Shown here piece by piece: positions 22,173 to 23,963 of a DNA stretch of 23,963 bases. The notes under the pieces are model-generated. The model worked only from the letters and a program-made list of their open reading frames with translations. It was not told where the DNA came from and ran no database searches. Within the stretch, counting starts at the first letter, position 1. Every line of letters begins with the position of its first letter. The DNA comes from Gammaproteobacteria bacterium (lineage in GTDB: Bacteria > Pseudomonadota > Gammaproteobacteria > SZUA-229). The stretch is from contig JAGLQT010000168.1 in assembly GCA_023136715.1 (NCBI GenBank), positions 1 to 23,963 on the forward strand, in the 5' to 3' direction. The position numbers were made by a program, and so were the translations under genes.

Positions 22173-23120
22173 ATGAAAATTAAACGTGCATCAATCACTT
22201 TTGGTGTGGTTACTTTATTGTATTTGTCTGCGTTGATCTGGGTTGATTCGAACAAAAGTATTTTTGGTCGTTTGCCTGAATTAATTACTGTTTTTCCAAC
22301 CTTGTTACTGTTATCCGTATCATCATATCTATTGCGCTATCTTCGATGGCACTGGTTACTATATAGAGCAGGCTATAGTATTGCGGCAGGGATTGGATTT
22401 CTTGCATATATCAGTGGTTTTGCTTTTACTGCAACTCCAGGTAAAGTGGGTGAACTGGTTCGGATTAGATATTTAAAACAGTTGAGTGTGCCTCATTACA
22501 GCGTGATATCCGCATTTCTGTATGAGCGTACATTTGATCTCATTTCGGTTTTGTTAATTGCATCAATGGCTTCCGCACAATTTGGCTTCTTCCCTTATAT
22601 TGCTGTATTTGTTACCTTGGTTATCTCAGTGGTGATTGTGCTGGCGAGAAATCCACGGTGGATAAGTTTTATTATGGTTCGTTTACGTCTGCGGCGATGG
22701 GGTCGCTTGTCAAAACTTGCCAGGATGATTAAGAGTGGTATAAGAGGGGTTAAGGTCTGGAGTGATCCACTGGATATCACTATCTCAGTGATTCTTGGCC
22801 TGCTTGCATGGGGGGCTACAGCAATGGCTTTTGTCTTATTGTTGGAGTATATGGGGGTGGTTATTCCTTTTACTACAGCTATTGCGATTTATCCATTATC
22901 TATGCTTGTTGGTGCTGCATCGATGCTGCCTGGAGGTGTTGGTTCTACGGAGGCGGCAATAGTCGGCATGTTATCATTCTTCGGTGTGCCAATCAGTGTT
23001 GCAATAACTGTCGCAGTGGGAATACGATTAACAACCCTGTGGTTTTCAATACTCTGTGGTTTTATTTCAATGGTTATTTTTGAATATAAATTATTAAAGC
23101 AATACGGTTATGATAGCTAA
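22173..23120 (+). CDS. LPG-synthase-TM/UPF0104 family membrane protein
   Basis: A 315-residue protein with about eight membrane helices and the family signatures SGFAFTATPGKVGELVR (near 86-102), LYERTFDL and a C-terminal LPGGVGSTEAA. The family covers the flippase half of lysylphosphatidylglycerol synthase (MprF) and uncharacterised members often found in glycan loci, where a lipid-sugar translocation role is suspected. It follows the GtrA-like gene by ten bases. Two lipid-translocator-type proteins side by side suggest either two lipid-linked sugars or a shared job. Confidence 0.85.
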   Translation: MKIKRASITFGVVTLLYLSALIWVDSNKSIFGRLPELITVFPTLLLLSVSSYLLRYLRWHWLLYRAGYSIAAGIGFLAYISGFAFTATPGKVGELVRIRYLKQLSVPHYSVISAFLYERTFDLISVLLIASMASAQFGFFPYIAVFVTLVISVVIVLARNPRWISFIMVRLRLRRWGRLSKLARMIKSGIRGVKVWSDPLDITISVILGLLAWGATAMAFVLLLEYMGVVIPFTTAIAIYPLSMLVGAASMLPGGVGSTEAAIVGMLSFFGVPISVAITVAVGIRLTTLWFSILCGFISMVIFEYKLLKQYGYDS

Positions 23121-23963
23121 AATTATGGAGCGGCTATCCGTAATTTCTATATACGTATCACATAACAGTGATGCATATATAAAGAAATTTAGCAGTAGAC
23201 ATAGAGCAGAATTAGGTGAAAAGACATTTTTAATAAATTCGAGCTCAAATGATATAGAAGCTGAAGATTATTATGATTTCGGGGTTGTCAATATAGGTGA
23301 AAATATAGGTTTTTCAGCTGCAAATAATGTCGGTATTAAAATTGGCGCTAAATATGAACCGGATTATTTTTTGCTTGTTAATCCAGATGTGTTTTTGCCC
23401 ACTTCGTGGTTGCAGAACCTGCTCAAGGTGATTGATGATTTGCATAATGTTGGGGTTTTTACTGTTCCATTACTTGGTTATGATTTTGAAAAAGATAAAC
23501 CAACAGGTTTGATCGATAGCTTGGGAATAAGCCACACTTGGTTTGGCCGATGGTTTGATGTGTCGCAAGGTGATAGTGTCGCCGTGTTGAATAAAGAATT
23601 ACCGCCATATGATGTACCGGCGGCATGTGGTGCTTTGATGTTGATTCACAAAGATGTTGTTTGTGAGTTGTTAGATAAAGATGGTTATGTCTTTAATGAA
23701 TCATATTTTATGTATAAGGAAGATATTGAGCTTTCAATTAGGGTGAAAAAGTTAGGTCGAAAAATAATGATGATTCCTTCTGCACCTGCATTTCACTGTA
23801 GAGGGTGGTCAAAAAGCAGAGTTAATACATCTTATTGGGCTCGAAAGCTGTCTGCTCGAAATGAATTAAAGATGCATGCACGATTCTTTTGGAGGTTTTT
23901 GCCTTATTCTATTGCGAAGTATATTTATGTTAGATATTTTGAGAGACTGGTTTTATGGCGGGT
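23110..23963 (+). CDS. GT2-family glycosyltransferase, rhamnosyltransferase-like (cut by window edge)
   Basis: An open frame runs from ATG 23110 to the right edge with no stop, about 284 residues. An in-frame ATG at 23125 is also possible; neither has a good Shine-Dalgarno. The product shows GT2 motifs: ENIGFSAANNVGIKIGA, LLVNPDVFLP with the metal-binding NPD, PAACGALMLIHKDV, and FMYKEDIELSIRVKKLGRKI followed by PAFHCRGWSKSR. This layout is that of WbbL/RfbN-type rhamnosyltransferases and fits the rmlBACD genes upstream. It overlaps the previous gene by 11 bases if 23110 is used. Family members are about 290-320 residues, so most of the protein is in view. Acceptor and linkage are unknown. 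Confidence 0.85.
   Translation, partial: MIAKIMERLSVISIYVSHNSDAYIKKFSSRHRAELGEKTFLINSSSNDIEAEDYYDFGVVNIGENIGFSAANNVGIKIGAKYEPDYFLLVNPDVFLPTSWLQNLLKVIDDLHNVGVFTVPLLGYDFEKDKPTGLIDSLGISHTWFGRWFDVSQGDSVAVLNKELPPYDVPAACGALMLIHKDVVCELLDKDGYVFNESYFMYKEDIELSIRVKKLGRKIMMIPSAPAFHCRGWSKSRVNTSYWARKLSARNELKMHARFFWRFLPYSIAKYIYVRYFERLVLWR

Overview
The window is the start of a surface-polysaccharide (O-antigen type) biosynthesis locus from a Gram-negative bacterium, most likely a gammaproteobacterium. The evidence is a complete rhamnose operon in the order rmlBACD, an ABC-type O-antigen exporter (Wzm/Wzt), bacterial-type RNA and Shine-Dalgarno signals, and a tRNA-Ala 3' end matching the gammaproteobacterial form. 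The species cannot be named from the sequence. The DNA looks AT-rich, especially the genes at about 10.1-13.5 kb and 18.1-19.4 kb.

Layout. (1) 1-1222 is mobile-DNA debris: the N-terminal part of an IS30-family transposase (minus strand, running off the left edge), an unrecognised minus-strand ORF, and a 34-nt 3' fragment of a tRNA-Ala gene that looks like an integration (att) footprint. (2) 1380-4754 is rmlB-rmlA-rmlC-rmlD for dTDP-L-rhamnose. (3) 4751-6899 is wzm and wzt; Wzt carries a C-terminal glycan-recognition extension. (4) 6886-11768 holds a 1071-residue methyltransferase/coiled-coil/GT4/GT2 protein, a small SDR and an RgpF-like protein. (5) 11795-14513 holds a large membrane protein (candidate GT-C transferase) and a SAM methyltransferase. 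(6) 14618-18098 holds a HAD-UbiA fusion, a DprE1-like oxidase and a DprE2-like reductase. These three resemble the mycobacterial route to polyprenyl-phospho-D-arabinofuranose. (7) 18137-19414 is a second candidate GT-C protein. (8) 19533-23963 holds an epimerase, an FAD oxidoreductase, a GtrA-like protein, an LPG-synthase/flippase-like (UPF0104) protein and a GT2 rhamnosyltransferase-like gene cut by the right edge.

How it may work together (inference). A rhamnose-containing chain is built in the cytoplasm by the GT4/GT2 and other transferases, is capped by methylation, is recognised through the Wzt C-terminal domain and exported by Wzm/Wzt. Separately, a lipid-linked pentofuranose, probably undecaprenyl-phospho-D-arabinofuranose, is made by the HAD-UbiA/DprE1/DprE2 set, flipped by the GtrA-like (or UPF0104) protein, and added in the periplasm by one or both GT-C-like membrane proteins. 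This would be a Gram-negative O-antigen decoration system assembled from the parts that mycobacteria use for arabinan.

All genes from 1380 onward are on the plus strand and most overlap by 1-14 bases, so the locus is probably one or a few long operons. The only gaps with visible structure are 19415-19532 (two perfect inverted repeats and a candidate promoter) and 13466-13547. No CRISPR array, complete tRNA or rRNA, or convincing terminator was seen.
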